NCBI RefSeq assembly: GCF_047275745.1
Contig: NZ_JBKQWU010000018.1
Location: 16,831 to 80,830 of the forward strand
Direction: 5' to 3'
Length of the DNA stretch: 64,000 bases
Source of the DNA: Amaricoccus sp047275745
GTDB lineage: Bacteria; Pseudomonadota; Alphaproteobacteria; Rhodobacterales; Rhodobacteraceae
The position numbers were made by a program, and so were the translations under genes. Numbering within the stretch: the stretch's first letter is position 1; each line of letters opens with the position of its first letter. Below are positions 25,114-34,351 of this stretch, piece by piece. The notes beneath the pieces are model-generated. The model did no database searches. It saw only the letters and a program-made list of their open reading frames with translations, and was not told the origin of the DNA.

Positions 25114-26600
25114 TGCACGAGTTGCTCAACGCCTCCCAGATGCGCGCGGCCGATCAGGCGACGATCGCGGGCGGCATTCCCGGAATCGACCTCATGGAGG
25201 CCGCCGGCCGCGCTGTCGCCGAGGCTGCCAAGGCGATGGCGCCGGACGGGCTCGTCCTCGTGCTCTGCGGTCCCGGCAACAACGGCGGCGACGGTTTCGT
25301 CGCGGCGCGCCTGCTGGCCGAGGCCGGCCGGCCGGTACATCTCGCCTTGCTCGGCCCCCGCGAGACGCTGCGGGGGGACGCGGCGATCGCGGCGGAGCGA
25401 TGGCACGGTCCGGTCCATCCGGCGAGCCCGGACCTGCCGTCCGCCGCGCTTGTCATCGACGCGCTCTTCGGCGTCGGGCTCGACCGGCCGATCGAAGGTT
25501 CGGCGGCGGAGATCGTCGCGGCGGTCAACGCCTCCGCGACGCCCGTGCTCGCGGTCGATGTGCCGAGCGGGCTCGACGCGGACAGCGGACAGCCGACCGG
25601 CCCGGTGATCGCCGCCGACGCGACCGTCACCTTCTTCCGCAAGAAGCCGGGTCATCTGCTGGAGCCGGGCCGGAGTCTCCGGGGCACGCTCGAACTGGCC
25701 CATATCGGCATCGTGGACGCGGTCCTCGCCGAGACGGGGATCGAGGGCTACGAGAACGTCCCCGCGCTCTGGGACGCCGCCCTGCCCCGGCCGAGCGGCG
25801 TCGCGCACAAATATACCCGCGGCCATGTCGCCGTCGTCTCGGGACCCGCCACCCGCACCGGCGCCGCCCGGCTCGCCGCGGAGGCGGCGCTGCGCGCGGG
25901 CGCGGGGCTCGTGACGGTCGCGAGCCCCGGTTCGGCCCTGATGGTGAACGCCGCGCATCTGACGGCGGTGATGCTGACGCGGATGGACGGGCCGGAGGAT
26001 CTCACCGACCTGCTCGCCGACACGCGATACACGGCGGCGGTGCTCGGTCCGGGCATGGGCGCCGGCCCGGCGGAACGGGCCATCACCGAGGCCGCGCTCG
26101 CCGCGCGCCCCGCGCTCACGCTCGACGCCGACGCGCTGACCCAGTTCGCCGAGATGCCCGACCGGCTCTTCGCCGCGATCGCCGAACGCGCGGCCCCGGT
26201 CGTTCTGACGCCCCATGCCGGGGAATTCGCCCGGCTCTTCCCCGATCTCGCGAAACACCCGCTCAAGACCGAGCGGGCCCGCGCGGCGGCGGCGCGCTCC
26301 GGCGCGGTCCTGGTGCTGAAGGGCGCCGATACGGTGATCGCCGCGCCCGACGGACGCCTCGTCATCAATGCGAATGCCCCGCCCTGGCTCGCGACGGCGG
26401 GTTCGGGCGACGTGCTCGCCGGGATCACAGGCGGGTTGCTCGCCCAGGGCATGCCGGCGCTCGAGGCGGCGGAGGCCGCGGTCTGGATGCACGGCGCGGC
26501 GGCGAACGAGATCGGTCCGGGCCTGATCGCCGAGGACCTCGCGCCGGCGCTCCGCCGCGTCCTGACCGGGCTTTTCAGCCGGAACGGCGCGGCGCTCTGA
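25113..26600 (+). CDS. nnrD: Bifunctional NAD(P)HX epimerase / ADP-dependent dehydratase
   Basis: Repairs hydrated NADH/NADPH. 495 residues from the ATG overlapping the upstream stop; the frame is open far upstream, but that part antiparallels other genes. The N-terminal YjeF_N epimerase domain shows GPGNNGGDGFVAARLL and PSGLDADSG. The C-terminal kinase-like dehydratase domain shows ALTLDADAL, LTPHAGEFARLF and TAGSGDVLAGITGG with the catalytic Asp. Both domains are full length. Confidence 0.95.
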   Translation: MHELLNASQMRAADQATIAGGIPGIDLMEAAGRAVAEAAKAMAPDGLVLVLCGPGNNGGDGFVAARLLAEAGRPVHLALLGPRETLRGDAAIAAERWHGPVHPASPDLPSAALVIDALFGVGLDRPIEGSAAEIVAAVNASATPVLAVDVPSGLDADSGQPTGPVIAADATVTFFRKKPGHLLEPGRSLRGTLELAHIGIVDAVLAETGIEGYENVPALWDAALPRPSGVAHKYTRGHVAVVSGPATRTGAARLAAEAALRAGAGLVTVASPGSALMVNAAHLTAVMLTRMDGPEDLTDLLADTRYTAAVLGPGMGAGPAERAITEAALAARPALTLDADALTQFAEMPDRLFAAIAERAAPVVLTPHAGEFARLFPDLAKHPLKTERARAAAARSGAVLVLKGADTVIAAPDGRLVINANAPPWLATAGSGDVLAGITGGLLAQGMPALEAAEAAVWMHGAAANEIGPGLIAEDLAPALRRVLTGLFSRNGAAL

Positions 26601-26627
26601 AGCGCCGGCCCCCGGGCGCCCCGGAAC

Positions 26628-27341
<714 letters not shown>

Positions 27342-27352
27342 GTGAGTGCTCC

Positions 27353-27381
27353 TTGCCTTCGTATCGGGAGCACCTGATATA
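27353..27381 (+). promoter_or_regulatory. Candidate soxR promoter sharing its -10 with the divergent promoter
   Basis: Plus-strand TTGCCT (27353-27358), 17 bases, then GATATA (27376-27381). The same six bases serve as -10 of the divergent MBL promoter. The SoxR box would overlap the soxR transcription start, allowing autorepression. Confidence 0.45.
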
Positions 27382-27406
27382 GAACCTCAACATTGGTTGA
27401 GGTCAA
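27376..27406 (-). promoter_or_regulatory. SoxR-type promoter reading into the MBL hydrolase
   Basis: On the minus strand TTGACC (27406-27401) and TATATC (27381-27376) are separated by 19 bases, the overlong spacing that MerR-family activators such as SoxR correct by distorting DNA. The SoxR box is centred in the spacer. The predicted start is about 30 bases upstream of the MBL ATG. Confidence 0.75.
27384..27403. promoter_or_regulatory. SoxR operator (SoxR box)
   Basis: A perfect palindrome ACCTCAAC-ATTG-GTTGAGGT. The core CCTCAA-N6-TTGAGG matches the known SoxR box exactly. It lies between the divergent MBL hydrolase and soxR genes. Confidence 0.88.
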
Positions 27407-27416
27407 GGGGCCCGTC

Positions 27417-27890
27417 ATGACGCGGATCAAGGCGATGCTCACACCGGCGGAGGTGGCGCGACGCGGCGGTGTCGCCGTCTCCGCGCTGCATTTCTACGAG
27501 CGCAAGGGACTCATCTCGGCGAGCCGCAGCGACGGGAACCAGCGCCGATACGAACGGGCCGTGCTCCGGCGCGTGGCGATCATCCGCGTGGCGACCGAAC
27601 TCGGCATCCCGCTCAGGGAGGTGAAGGCCGCCTTCGACACCCTGCCCGCCGAGCGGGTTCCGAACGCGCGGGACTGGGAGCGGATCGCGACGCGCTGGCG
27701 CGCGATGCTTGACGAGCGGATCGCGCGCACTGTGGCGCTCCGCGACCGGCTGGCGGGATGTATCGGCTGCGGCTGTCTCTCGGTCGAACAATGCCCGCTC
27801 GCCAACCCGCGCGACATCGCCGGTTCGCGGGGCACCGGCGCGGTCGGGCTCTTGCCCGACGCGGCCGGGACGGGGCGATCCGACAGCTGA
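27417..27890 (+). CDS. soxR: Redox-sensitive transcriptional activator SoxR
   Basis: MerR-family dimeric regulator with a [2Fe-2S] sensor, 157 residues from ATG 27417; an ATG six codons later is also possible. The N-terminal helix-turn-helix region reads LTPAEVARRGGVAVSALHFY and continues ERKGLI. The cluster ligands Cys115, Cys118, Cys120 and Cys126 (C-x2-C-x-C-x5-C) follow the dimerisation helix. The C-terminal tail of about 30 residues is Gly/Ala-rich. In non-enteric bacteria SoxR usually responds directly to redox-cycling compounds and controls small target sets. Confidence 0.95.
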   Translation: MTRIKAMLTPAEVARRGGVAVSALHFYERKGLISASRSDGNQRRYERAVLRRVAIIRVATELGIPLREVKAAFDTLPAERVPNARDWERIATRWRAMLDERIARTVALRDRLAGCIGCGCLSVEQCPLANPRDIAGSRGTGAVGLLPDAAGTGRSDS

Positions 27891-28005
27891 GCCTCGCGAC
27901 CGGGCATCCAAACGCCGGTCACGGAGCACCGCCGGCGCGGTTCAATCTTCCGAGCGGCGGGGGCACACGAAGAATGCGCCCTCCCGCCGACCGGAAAGCC
28001 GGGCC

Positions 28006-31000
28006 TCAGTCGAGTTCGAGCTCGATCAGCAGATCCTTCGCATCGACCTGCGCGCCGGGATTCACATGGAGCGCCTTGACCTTCCCGCCCTTGTCGGCGT
28101 GCAGCCCGGTCTCCATCTTCATCGCCTCGATCGTGCAGAGCAGATCGCCCGGCTGCACAGGCTGCCCGGCGGAGACGGCGACCGTGGCGATCACCCCCGG
28201 CATCGGCGCCGCGACATGCGCCGGATTGCCGGCCTCGGCCTTCGGCCGCTTCGGCGCCGAGGACTGCGCCTTGCGGTCCGGGACGCGGACCGTGCGCGGC
28301 TGGCCGTTCAACTCGAAGAAAACCCGGACCTCGCCGTCCTCGTTGGTCTCGCCGAAGGCGGTCAGCCGGATCTCCAGCGTCTTGCCCGGATCGATCTCGA
28401 CCGAGATCTCCTCAGACGGCTCCATCCCGTAAAGATAGACCGGCGTCGGCAGCGTCCGGACCGGACCGTAGTCGCGATGCCGCGTCATGTAATCGAGGAA
28501 GACCTTGGGATACATGAGGTAGCCGCAGAAGTCCTCGTTGTCGATCTCCTCGCCCGCGACCTGGCCTTTCAGATCCCCGAGCATCGTGTCGAGATCGGCG
28601 GCCGGCATCACGGCGCCGGGGCGCTCGGTCGAAGCCTGCTCGCCCTTCAGCACCTTCGCCTGCAGATCGGCGGGCCAGCCGCCCGGGGGCTGGCCGAGAT
28701 TTCCCTTCAGCATGTCCACCACGCTGTCGGGGAAGGCCACGTCGACGCCCGGGTCCTCGACCTCCGCGCGCGTCAGCCCCTGCGCCACCATCATCAGCGC
28801 CATGTCGCCGACGACCTTCGAGGATGGCGTCACCTTCACGATGTCGCCGAACATCTTGTTCGCCTCGGAATACATGTGGGCGACTTCGTGCCAGCGCTCC
28901 TCCAGCCCCATCGAACGCGCCTGCGCCTTAAGGTTGGTGAACTGCCCGCCCGGCATCTCGTGGAGATAGACCTCGGAAGCCGGCGCCTGCAGCCCCGCCT
29001 CGAAGGCGAGGTACTGCGCGCGCACGGCCTCCCAGTAGTCGGAGATCTGGCGGATCGCCTCGATGTCGAGGCCGGTGTCACGCTCGGAATGCTTCAGCGC
29101 CTCGACGATCGAGCCGAGGCAGGGCTGCGAGGTGCTGCCCGAGAAGGCGTCCATCGCCGCGTCCACCGCGTCGACGCCCACATCGGCGGCCGCGAGGATG
29201 GTGGCGGCCGCGACACCGCTCGTGTCATGGGTGTGGAAGTGGATCGGAAGGCCCACCTCCTCCTTCAGCGCCTTGAAGAGCACCCGCGCCGCGCCCGGCT
29301 TCAGGAGGCCCGCCATGTCCTTCAGGCCAAGCACATGCGCGCCGGCGGCCTTCAGCTCCTTGCCCATGGCGACATAGTACTTGAGGTCATATTTCGCCCG
29401 GTCCGGGTCGAAGATGTCGCCGGTGTAGCAGATCGCAGCCTCGCAGACCTTGCCGGTGCCGACGACCGCGTCCATCGCGACGCGCATGTTCTCGACCCAG
29501 TTCAGCGAATCGAAGACGCGGAACACATCGACCCCCGACTCGGCCGCCTGTTTCACGAAGGCCTCCACGACATTGTCGGGATAGTTCGTGTAGCCCACGC
29601 CGTTCGAGGCCCGGAGCAGCATCTGCGTCATCAGGTTCGGCATCGCCGCGCGCAGGTCGCGCAACCGCTGCCACGGGCACTCCTGCAGGAAGCGATAGGC
29701 CACATCGAAGGTCGCGCCGCCCCAGCATTCGACGGAGAAGAGCTCCGGCAGCATCCGCGCATAGGCGGGGGCGATCTTGATCATGTCATAGGACCGCATG
29801 CGGGTCGCCAGCAGGCTCTGGTGACCGTCGCGCATGGTCGTATCGGTGATCAGCATCTTCTTCTGCGCGAGCATCCAGTCGGCGACGGCCTGGGCGCCCT
29901 CCTTCTCGAGAAGCTGCCGCGTGCCGTCCCGAACCGGCTCCTGCTCCATGTCCACCGGCGGTCTGGGCTTGCGCGCCTCCGCCGGCGGTCGGGGCCGGCC
30001 GGCGGTCTCCGGATGACCGTTGACCGAGATGTCGGCGACATAGGTCAGGATCTTGGTGGCCCGGTCACGCCGGCTCTCGAACGCGAAAAGCTCGGGCGTC
30101 GTGTCGATGAACTTCGTCGTATAGCTGAGATCGAGGAAGGTCGGATGCTTCAGCAGGTTCTCGACGAAGGCGATATTGGTCGAGACGCCCCGGATGCGGA
30201 ACTCGCGGAGCGCGCGGTCGAGGCGGGCGATCGCCATCTCCGGCGTCGGAGCCCAGGCGGTGACCTTCTCCAGAAGCGAGTCGTAGTAGCGGGTGATGAC
30301 CGCGCCCGAATAGGCGGTGCCACCGTCGAGGCGGATGCCCATGCCGGTCGCACCGCGATAGGCGGTGATCCGGCCGTAGTCGGGGATGAAGTTGTTCTGC
30401 GGGTCCTCGGTGGTGATGCGGCACTGCAGCGCGTGACCGTGGAGCTGCACATCGGCCTGCGTCGGCGCGCCGGTGGCCTCGGCGATGGTCGCGCCCTCGG
30501 CGAGCATGATCTGCGCGCGCACGATATCGATTCCGGTGACTTCCTCGGTCACCGTGTGCTCGACCTGGACCCGCGGATTGACCTCGATGAAGTAGAAGGC
30601 GCCGGTGTCGCGGTCCATCAGGAATTCGACGGTCCCCGCGCATTCGTAGTTGGCCGCCTGGCAGATCCGGAGCGCCAGGCCGCAGACTTCCTCGCGCTGC
30701 GCCTGGTCGAGATAGGGCGCGGGCGCGCGCTCCAGCACCTTCTGGTTCCGGCGCTGGACCGAGCAGTCGCGCTCCCAGAGGTGATAGAGATCGCCGAACT
30801 GGTCGCCGAGGATCTGCACCTCGACATGGCGCGCGTTCAGGATGAGCTTCTCAAGGTATCCCTCGCCGTTGCCGAAGGCGTTCAGCGCCTCGCGCCGGCC
30901 TTCGAGCACCTTGCTCTCCAGCTCCTCGGGACCCATGATCGGCCGCATGCCCCGGCCGCCGCCACCCCAGGAGGCCTTGAGCATGAAGGGATAGCCGACC

Positions 31001-31458
31001 TCATCGGCCATCCGGCGCACTTCGTCCATGTCGTCCGGCAGGACCTCGGTCGCGGGGACGACCGGAACACCGGCGGCGATCGCGACCTTGCGCGCGCTCG
31101 CCTTGTCGCCCAGCATCCGCATCGTCTCGGCCTTCGGACCGATGAAGGTGATCCCGGCAGCGACGCAGGCATCGACGAGATCGGGGTTCTCGGAGAGCAG
31201 GCCGTAGCCGGGGTGGATCGCATCGGCGCCGGCCATCCTGGCGACGCGGATGATCTCGGGGATCGACAGATAGGCCGCGACCGGCCCCAGACCTTCGCCG
31301 ATGCGGTAGGCCTCGTCGGCCTTGAACCGGTGCAGGCCGAGCTTGTCCTCCTCGGCGAAGACCGCGACGGTCCGCTTGCCCATCTCGTTCGCGGCGCGCA
31401 TCACCCGGATGGCAATCTCACCGCGGTTCGCGATAAGGATCTTCTTGAAGCTCTTCAT
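28006..31458 (-). CDS. pyc: Pyruvate carboxylase
   Basis: Biotin enzyme converting pyruvate and bicarbonate to oxaloacetate (anaplerosis), 1150 residues. The order is biotin carboxylase (1-450, KILIANRGEIAIRVMRAANE; ATP-grasp KASWGGGGRGMR), carboxyltransferase (about 530-810, DTTMRDGHQSLLATRMR and HTHDTSGVAAATILAAA), allosteric domain, and a C-terminal biotinyl domain with Lys1114 in EAMKMET. The start ATG at 31458 begins MKSFKKILIANRG; the longer frame is unlikely. It stands alone, with a 171-bp leader region. Confidence 0.98.
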   Translation of the reverse strand: MKSFKKILIANRGEIAIRVMRAANEMGKRTVAVFAEEDKLGLHRFKADEAYRIGEGLGPVAAYLSIPEIIRVARMAGADAIHPGYGLLSENPDLVDACVAAGITFIGPKAETMRMLGDKASARKVAIAAGVPVVPATEVLPDDMDEVRRMADEVGYPFMLKASWGGGGRGMRPIMGPEELESKVLEGRREALNAFGNGEGYLEKLILNARHVEVQILGDQFGDLYHLWERDCSVQRRNQKVLERAPAPYLDQAQREEVCGLALRICQAANYECAGTVEFLMDRDTGAFYFIEVNPRVQVEHTVTEEVTGIDIVRAQIMLAEGATIAEATGAPTQADVQLHGHALQCRITTEDPQNNFIPDYGRITAYRGATGMGIRLDGGTAYSGAVITRYYDSLLEKVTAWAPTPEMAIARLDRALREFRIRGVSTNIAFVENLLKHPTFLDLSYTTKFIDTTPELFAFESRRDRATKILTYVADISVNGHPETAGRPRPPAEARKPRPPVDMEQEPVRDGTRQLLEKEGAQAVADWMLAQKKMLITDTTMRDGHQSLLATRMRSYDMIKIAPAYARMLPELFSVECWGGATFDVAYRFLQECPWQRLRDLRAAMPNLMTQMLLRASNGVGYTNYPDNVVEAFVKQAAESGVDVFRVFDSLNWVENMRVAMDAVVGTGKVCEAAICYTGDIFDPDRAKYDLKYYVAMGKELKAAGAHVLGLKDMAGLLKPGAARVLFKALKEEVGLPIHFHTHDTSGVAAATILAAADVGVDAVDAAMDAFSGSTSQPCLGSIVEALKHSERDTGLDIEAIRQISDYWEAVRAQYLAFEAGLQAPASEVYLHEMPGGQFTNLKAQARSMGLEERWHEVAHMYSEANKMFGDIVKVTPSSKVVGDMALMMVAQGLTRAEVEDPGVDVAFPDSVVDMLKGNLGQPPGGWPADLQAKVLKGEQASTERPGAVMPAADLDTMLGDLKGQVAGEEIDNEDFCGYLMYPKVFLDYMTRHRDYGPVRTLPTPVYLYGMEPSEEISVEIDPGKTLEIRLTAFGETNEDGEVRVFFELNGQPRTVRVPDRKAQSSAPKRPKAEAGNPAHVAAPMPGVIATVAVSAGQPVQPGDLLCTIEAMKMETGLHADKGGKVKALHVNPGAQVDAKDLLIELELD

Positions 31459-31507
31459 GGATGAACAGTCCCCCGGACAGATGGCCCCCGGACATGTGGG
31501 TGCGACG

Positions 31508-31518
31508 TACCATTGGTA
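31508..31518. promoter_or_regulatory. Palindrome TACCA-T-TGGTA upstream of pyc
   Basis: A perfect 5+1+5 palindrome about 50 bp upstream of the pyc start, overlapping a possible -10 region (TTGTAT-17-TACCAA on the minus strand). The half-site TGGTA/TACCA also forms the palindrome upstream of acnA. Confidence 0.3.
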
Positions 31519-31566
31519 GACCACCGCGGCGCAGCATACAATCGCGCCTTATGTGCAAGGCCCGAA

Positions 31567-31618
31567 GGTCCCGGTGTCCCGTCCCGGCGCTCGACACGCC
31601 CGGTCCCGGTGTCCCGTC
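31567..31618. repeat. 17-bp direct repeat between pyc and the OmpA-domain gene
   Basis: GGTCCCGGTGTCCCGTC occurs at 31567-31583 and again, identically, at 31602-31618, a period of 35 bp. It lies in the intergenic region just downstream of the OmpA-domain gene stop and upstream of pyc. Confidence 0.75.
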
Positions 31619-31629
31619 AGCTCATGGGC

Positions 31630-32913
31630 TCAGCGTTCGGTCAGCTTGAGCTCGATGCGGCGGTTGCGAGCCAGGGCCGCGGCGGAGGTCCCGGCGTCGA
31701 TCGGCTGGTACTCGCCGAACCCCGTGGCCGCGAGCCGGCCGGCCGGCATCTCCTCGGCCTCGATCATGTAACGCACCACCGAGAGCGCGCGCGCCTGGCT
31801 CAGTTCCCAGTTGTCGCGGAACGGGCCGGAGGCGCCGACCGGCCTGCGGTCGGTATGCCCGTCGACACGCAGGATCCAGTCGATCTCCGGCGGGATCTCG
31901 TCCATGATGCCGCGGATGACGGAGGCGACCCGCGCCACCTGCTCCCGACCCTCGGAGTTGAGGTTGGCTGAGCCCGGCGCGAAGAGCACTTCCGAGGGGA
32001 AGACGAACCGGTCTCCGACCACCTCCACCCCCTCCTGCGAGCCGAGAATGTCGCGCATCCGGCCGAAGAACTCCGAGCGGAAATGCTCCAGATCCCGCGC
32101 CTCGGCCTCGAGCCTCAGGCGTTCGCGCTCCTCCAGATCGGCGCGCGCGGCCTGTTCGGAGGCGACCTTGGCGAGCGCGGCGTTGAGATTGGCGCCGAGC
32201 GTCTCGATCTGCACCTGGCTTTGCGCGTCCTCCTCGCGCGCCGCGTCGAGCAGCCCCTGCAGCGCGGTGAGCTGGTCGCGCAACTGCGCGGTCTGCTGGT
32301 TGAGGAGCGCGATCTGGCGCTGGCCCTCGGCTGAGACCGCCTGCTGGTCGGAGAGCAGCGCGCGGGCCTGGGCGAGCTCCGCCGCCCGCCGCTCGGCATC
32401 GTCGAGCGCCTGGGCCTGATCGGTCGAGAGCGCGTCGCGCGCCGCCTCGGCGGCGGCGAGCAGTGTCAGCGTCTCCTCGGCCTTCCGCCGCTCCTCCTCG
32501 AGGCGCATGTTCATCGCGGTCAGCGCGGCGGAACTCTCGTCCAGCTCGCTCCTGAGCCCCGCCGCCTCGGATTCCACGGCCGCCAGCCCTTCCCCGAGCG
32601 TGGTGTTCTGGGCGAGCAGATCGGTGATCCGCGCCTCGGCGGTCGCGGGCTGTTCGCGCAGCGTCGCGACCAGCGCGGTCTGCGTGTCGGCCCGACTCCG
32701 CTCCAGCCCGAGCGCCTCGCCGAGATTGGCGACCTGCGCCGAGAGGCTCTCGATGTCGTCGCGCTGGCCGCTGATCGTGTCTCTCAGCACGAATTGCACG
32801 ATCATGAAGATCGACAGCACGAAGAACAGGATCATCAGCAGCGCGGCCATCGCATCCACGAAACCCGGCCAGATCGTGCCATGGAACCGGTTGCCGCGGA
32901 CCCGAAGCGCCAT
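31630..32913 (-). CDS. MotB/OmpA-like peptidoglycan-binding membrane protein
   Basis: 427 residues. One N-terminal membrane helix (WPGFVDAMAALLMILFFVLS) carries Asp20 at the place of the proton-binding aspartate of MotB/TolR. Residues about 50-290 form a long Glu/Ala/Leu coiled coil. The C-terminal OmpA domain (about 300-427) contains LRVDGHTDRRPVG and LSQARALSVVRYM. It pairs with the MotA/ExbB-like gene 3 bp upstream to resemble a proton-driven stator unit of the MotAB, TolQR or ZorAB type. No flagellar gene is adjacent and the load on this motor is unknown. It is typically annotated in this group as a peptidoglycan-binding protein. Confidence 0.8.
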   Translation of the reverse strand: MALRVRGNRFHGTIWPGFVDAMAALLMILFFVLSIFMIVQFVLRDTISGQRDDIESLSAQVANLGEALGLERSRADTQTALVATLREQPATAEARITDLLAQNTTLGEGLAAVESEAAGLRSELDESSAALTAMNMRLEEERRKAEETLTLLAAAEAARDALSTDQAQALDDAERRAAELAQARALLSDQQAVSAEGQRQIALLNQQTAQLRDQLTALQGLLDAAREEDAQSQVQIETLGANLNAALAKVASEQAARADLEERERLRLEAEARDLEHFRSEFFGRMRDILGSQEGVEVVGDRFVFPSEVLFAPGSANLNSEGREQVARVASVIRGIMDEIPPEIDWILRVDGHTDRRPVGASGPFRDNWELSQARALSVVRYMIEAEEMPAGRLAATGFGEYQPIDAGTSAAALARNRRIELKLTER

Positions 32914-32916
32914 GCG

Positions 32917-34095
32917 TCAGATCCTCCCCCTGGGCCCCAACCCGCGCAGCGCATCGGTCAGCGCGGCGAGATCCTGCCGCATCTCGGCGACGAGATCCTG
33001 CCGCCCGGCGGAGAGGTCCTCGAGGATGCGGAGCACTTGCGTGTCGATCGAACGCAGCCGCGCCCGGGTCTCGGCGTCGAGCCGCCCGGTCTCCTCGTCG
33101 CGCGCGCTCAGAAGCTCCGCGACGCGCTCCTGCGCCCCGGCGATCCGTTCCATCACCGCGCGATCGGCCGCGCGCGCGTCGGGCGAGGCCATCGCCTCGG
33201 CGAGCGCGGCGACCCGCGCATCGCTCGCCTCCGCCCGCGAGACCATGCGGTCGATCATCTCGCGCAGCGACTCGATCTGCCCGGCGGTATGTTCCAGCAC
33301 GGCGAGCACATTGCCCGCGTTGACCTCGTCGCCATCCATCCCCGGCAGGCCGACCTTGGTGATCGAGGAGAGCCATTCCTCCAACTCGCGGTAGAATCTC
33401 CCCTGGCCGTGGCCGGTGAAGAGATCGAGCAGGCCCACGACGAGCGACCCCGCGAGCCCGAGCAGCGATGAGGCAAAGGCCGTGCCCATGCCGCCAAGCT
33501 GGCCTTCGAGGCCGGCCATCAGCCCCTCGAAGACCGAGACGGCGCTCTGGCCCTCGCTGGGCGCGAGGCTCCGGATCGTGTTCACGACTTCCGGAACCAC
33601 GGTCGCGAGCCCGTAGAAGGTGCCGAGAAGGCCGAGGAAGATCAGCAGATTGATGAGGTAGCGCGTCAGGTCGCGCTGCTCGTCGAGGCGGGTGGCGACG
33701 GAATCGAGGATCGAGCGCGTCGAGGTCGAGGTCAGCGCCCGCCGCGCCCGCCGCTCGCTCAGGAGCGCCGCGAGCGTCGCGAGCAGTCCGGGCGCCTTGT
33801 TGAATTCATGTCCCGGCCGGTCGAGCGCGAAATTCTCGATCCAGCTCACCGAGGCGATGAGGGTCGCGACCTGCCAGAAGCAGGAGGCGACGCCGATCAG
33901 GAAGACGCAGGCGATGAAACCGTTGAGCCAGGGCGAGGCGAGGAAGACCGGCTTGACCTCGGGAAAGAGCAGGATCGCGAGGCCGGCCACGAGGCCGAGC
34001 ACGATCAGCATCATCACGATCTGGCGCACCGGCTGCGAGAAGCGGGGGCGCGGAGCCTGCGGCTGGCGGGTTCGAAGCTCCTTTTTCGCGACCAT
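32917..34095 (-). CDS. MotA/TolQ/ExbB-like membrane protein
   Basis: 392 residues with two N-terminal membrane helices (IVMMLIVLGLVAGLAILLF and WLNGFIACVFLIGVASCFW). Two further helices lie mid-protein: LINLLIFLGLLGTFYGLATV and MGTAFASSLLGLAGSLVVGL, the latter being the conserved MotA/ExbB proton-channel pattern (G-x-G-x-A-x3-S-L-x-G). The C-terminal 150 residues are coiled coil. It is the partner of the OmpA-domain protein directly downstream and probably forms its ion-conducting ring. Confidence 0.8.
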   Translation of the reverse strand: MVAKKELRTRQPQAPRPRFSQPVRQIVMMLIVLGLVAGLAILLFPEVKPVFLASPWLNGFIACVFLIGVASCFWQVATLIASVSWIENFALDRPGHEFNKAPGLLATLAALLSERRARRALTSTSTRSILDSVATRLDEQRDLTRYLINLLIFLGLLGTFYGLATVVPEVVNTIRSLAPSEGQSAVSVFEGLMAGLEGQLGGMGTAFASSLLGLAGSLVVGLLDLFTGHGQGRFYRELEEWLSSITKVGLPGMDGDEVNAGNVLAVLEHTAGQIESLREMIDRMVSRAEASDARVAALAEAMASPDARAADRAVMERIAGAQERVAELLSARDEETGRLDAETRARLRSIDTQVLRILEDLSAGRQDLVAEMRQDLAALTDALRGLGPRGRI

Positions 34096-34314
34096 CCGCG
34101 TTCACTCTCCTGCTCGCCGGCGGGGGTTTTCCCTCACGCGGGCGCGAGACTACTTCGCCGCCGCGGGCATTCCAACCGGCTTCGTGGAAATCGGTGAACG
34201 CCGCCAATCCGTTGTGTGTCGGAGTGTGTCCCGAAGCCGGCACCGGGGGAGGCCCGGGGCCGTCGGGGCGGCCCGCCGGAGCGCGCAACGCGGATGCCGG
34301 CGGAACGTCTCGCC

Positions 34315-34338
34315 CCCGCGCCAGTGGCCTGGCGCGGG
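34315..34338 (-). terminator. Hairpin downstream of the TRAP operon
   Basis: CCCGCGCCAG pairs perfectly with CTGGCGCGGG around a 4-base loop, 13 bp after the stop of the TRAP binding-protein gene. No T run follows. The remaining 200 bp up to the MotA-like gene hold no supported gene. Confidence 0.5.
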
Positions 34339-34351
34339 CGCGTCGGGCGCG

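Noticed and set aside
31630..34095. Complete Zorya defence system
   Set aside because: Only the MotA/MotB-like pair is present; no helicase, nuclease or other Zorya effector gene lies on either side.
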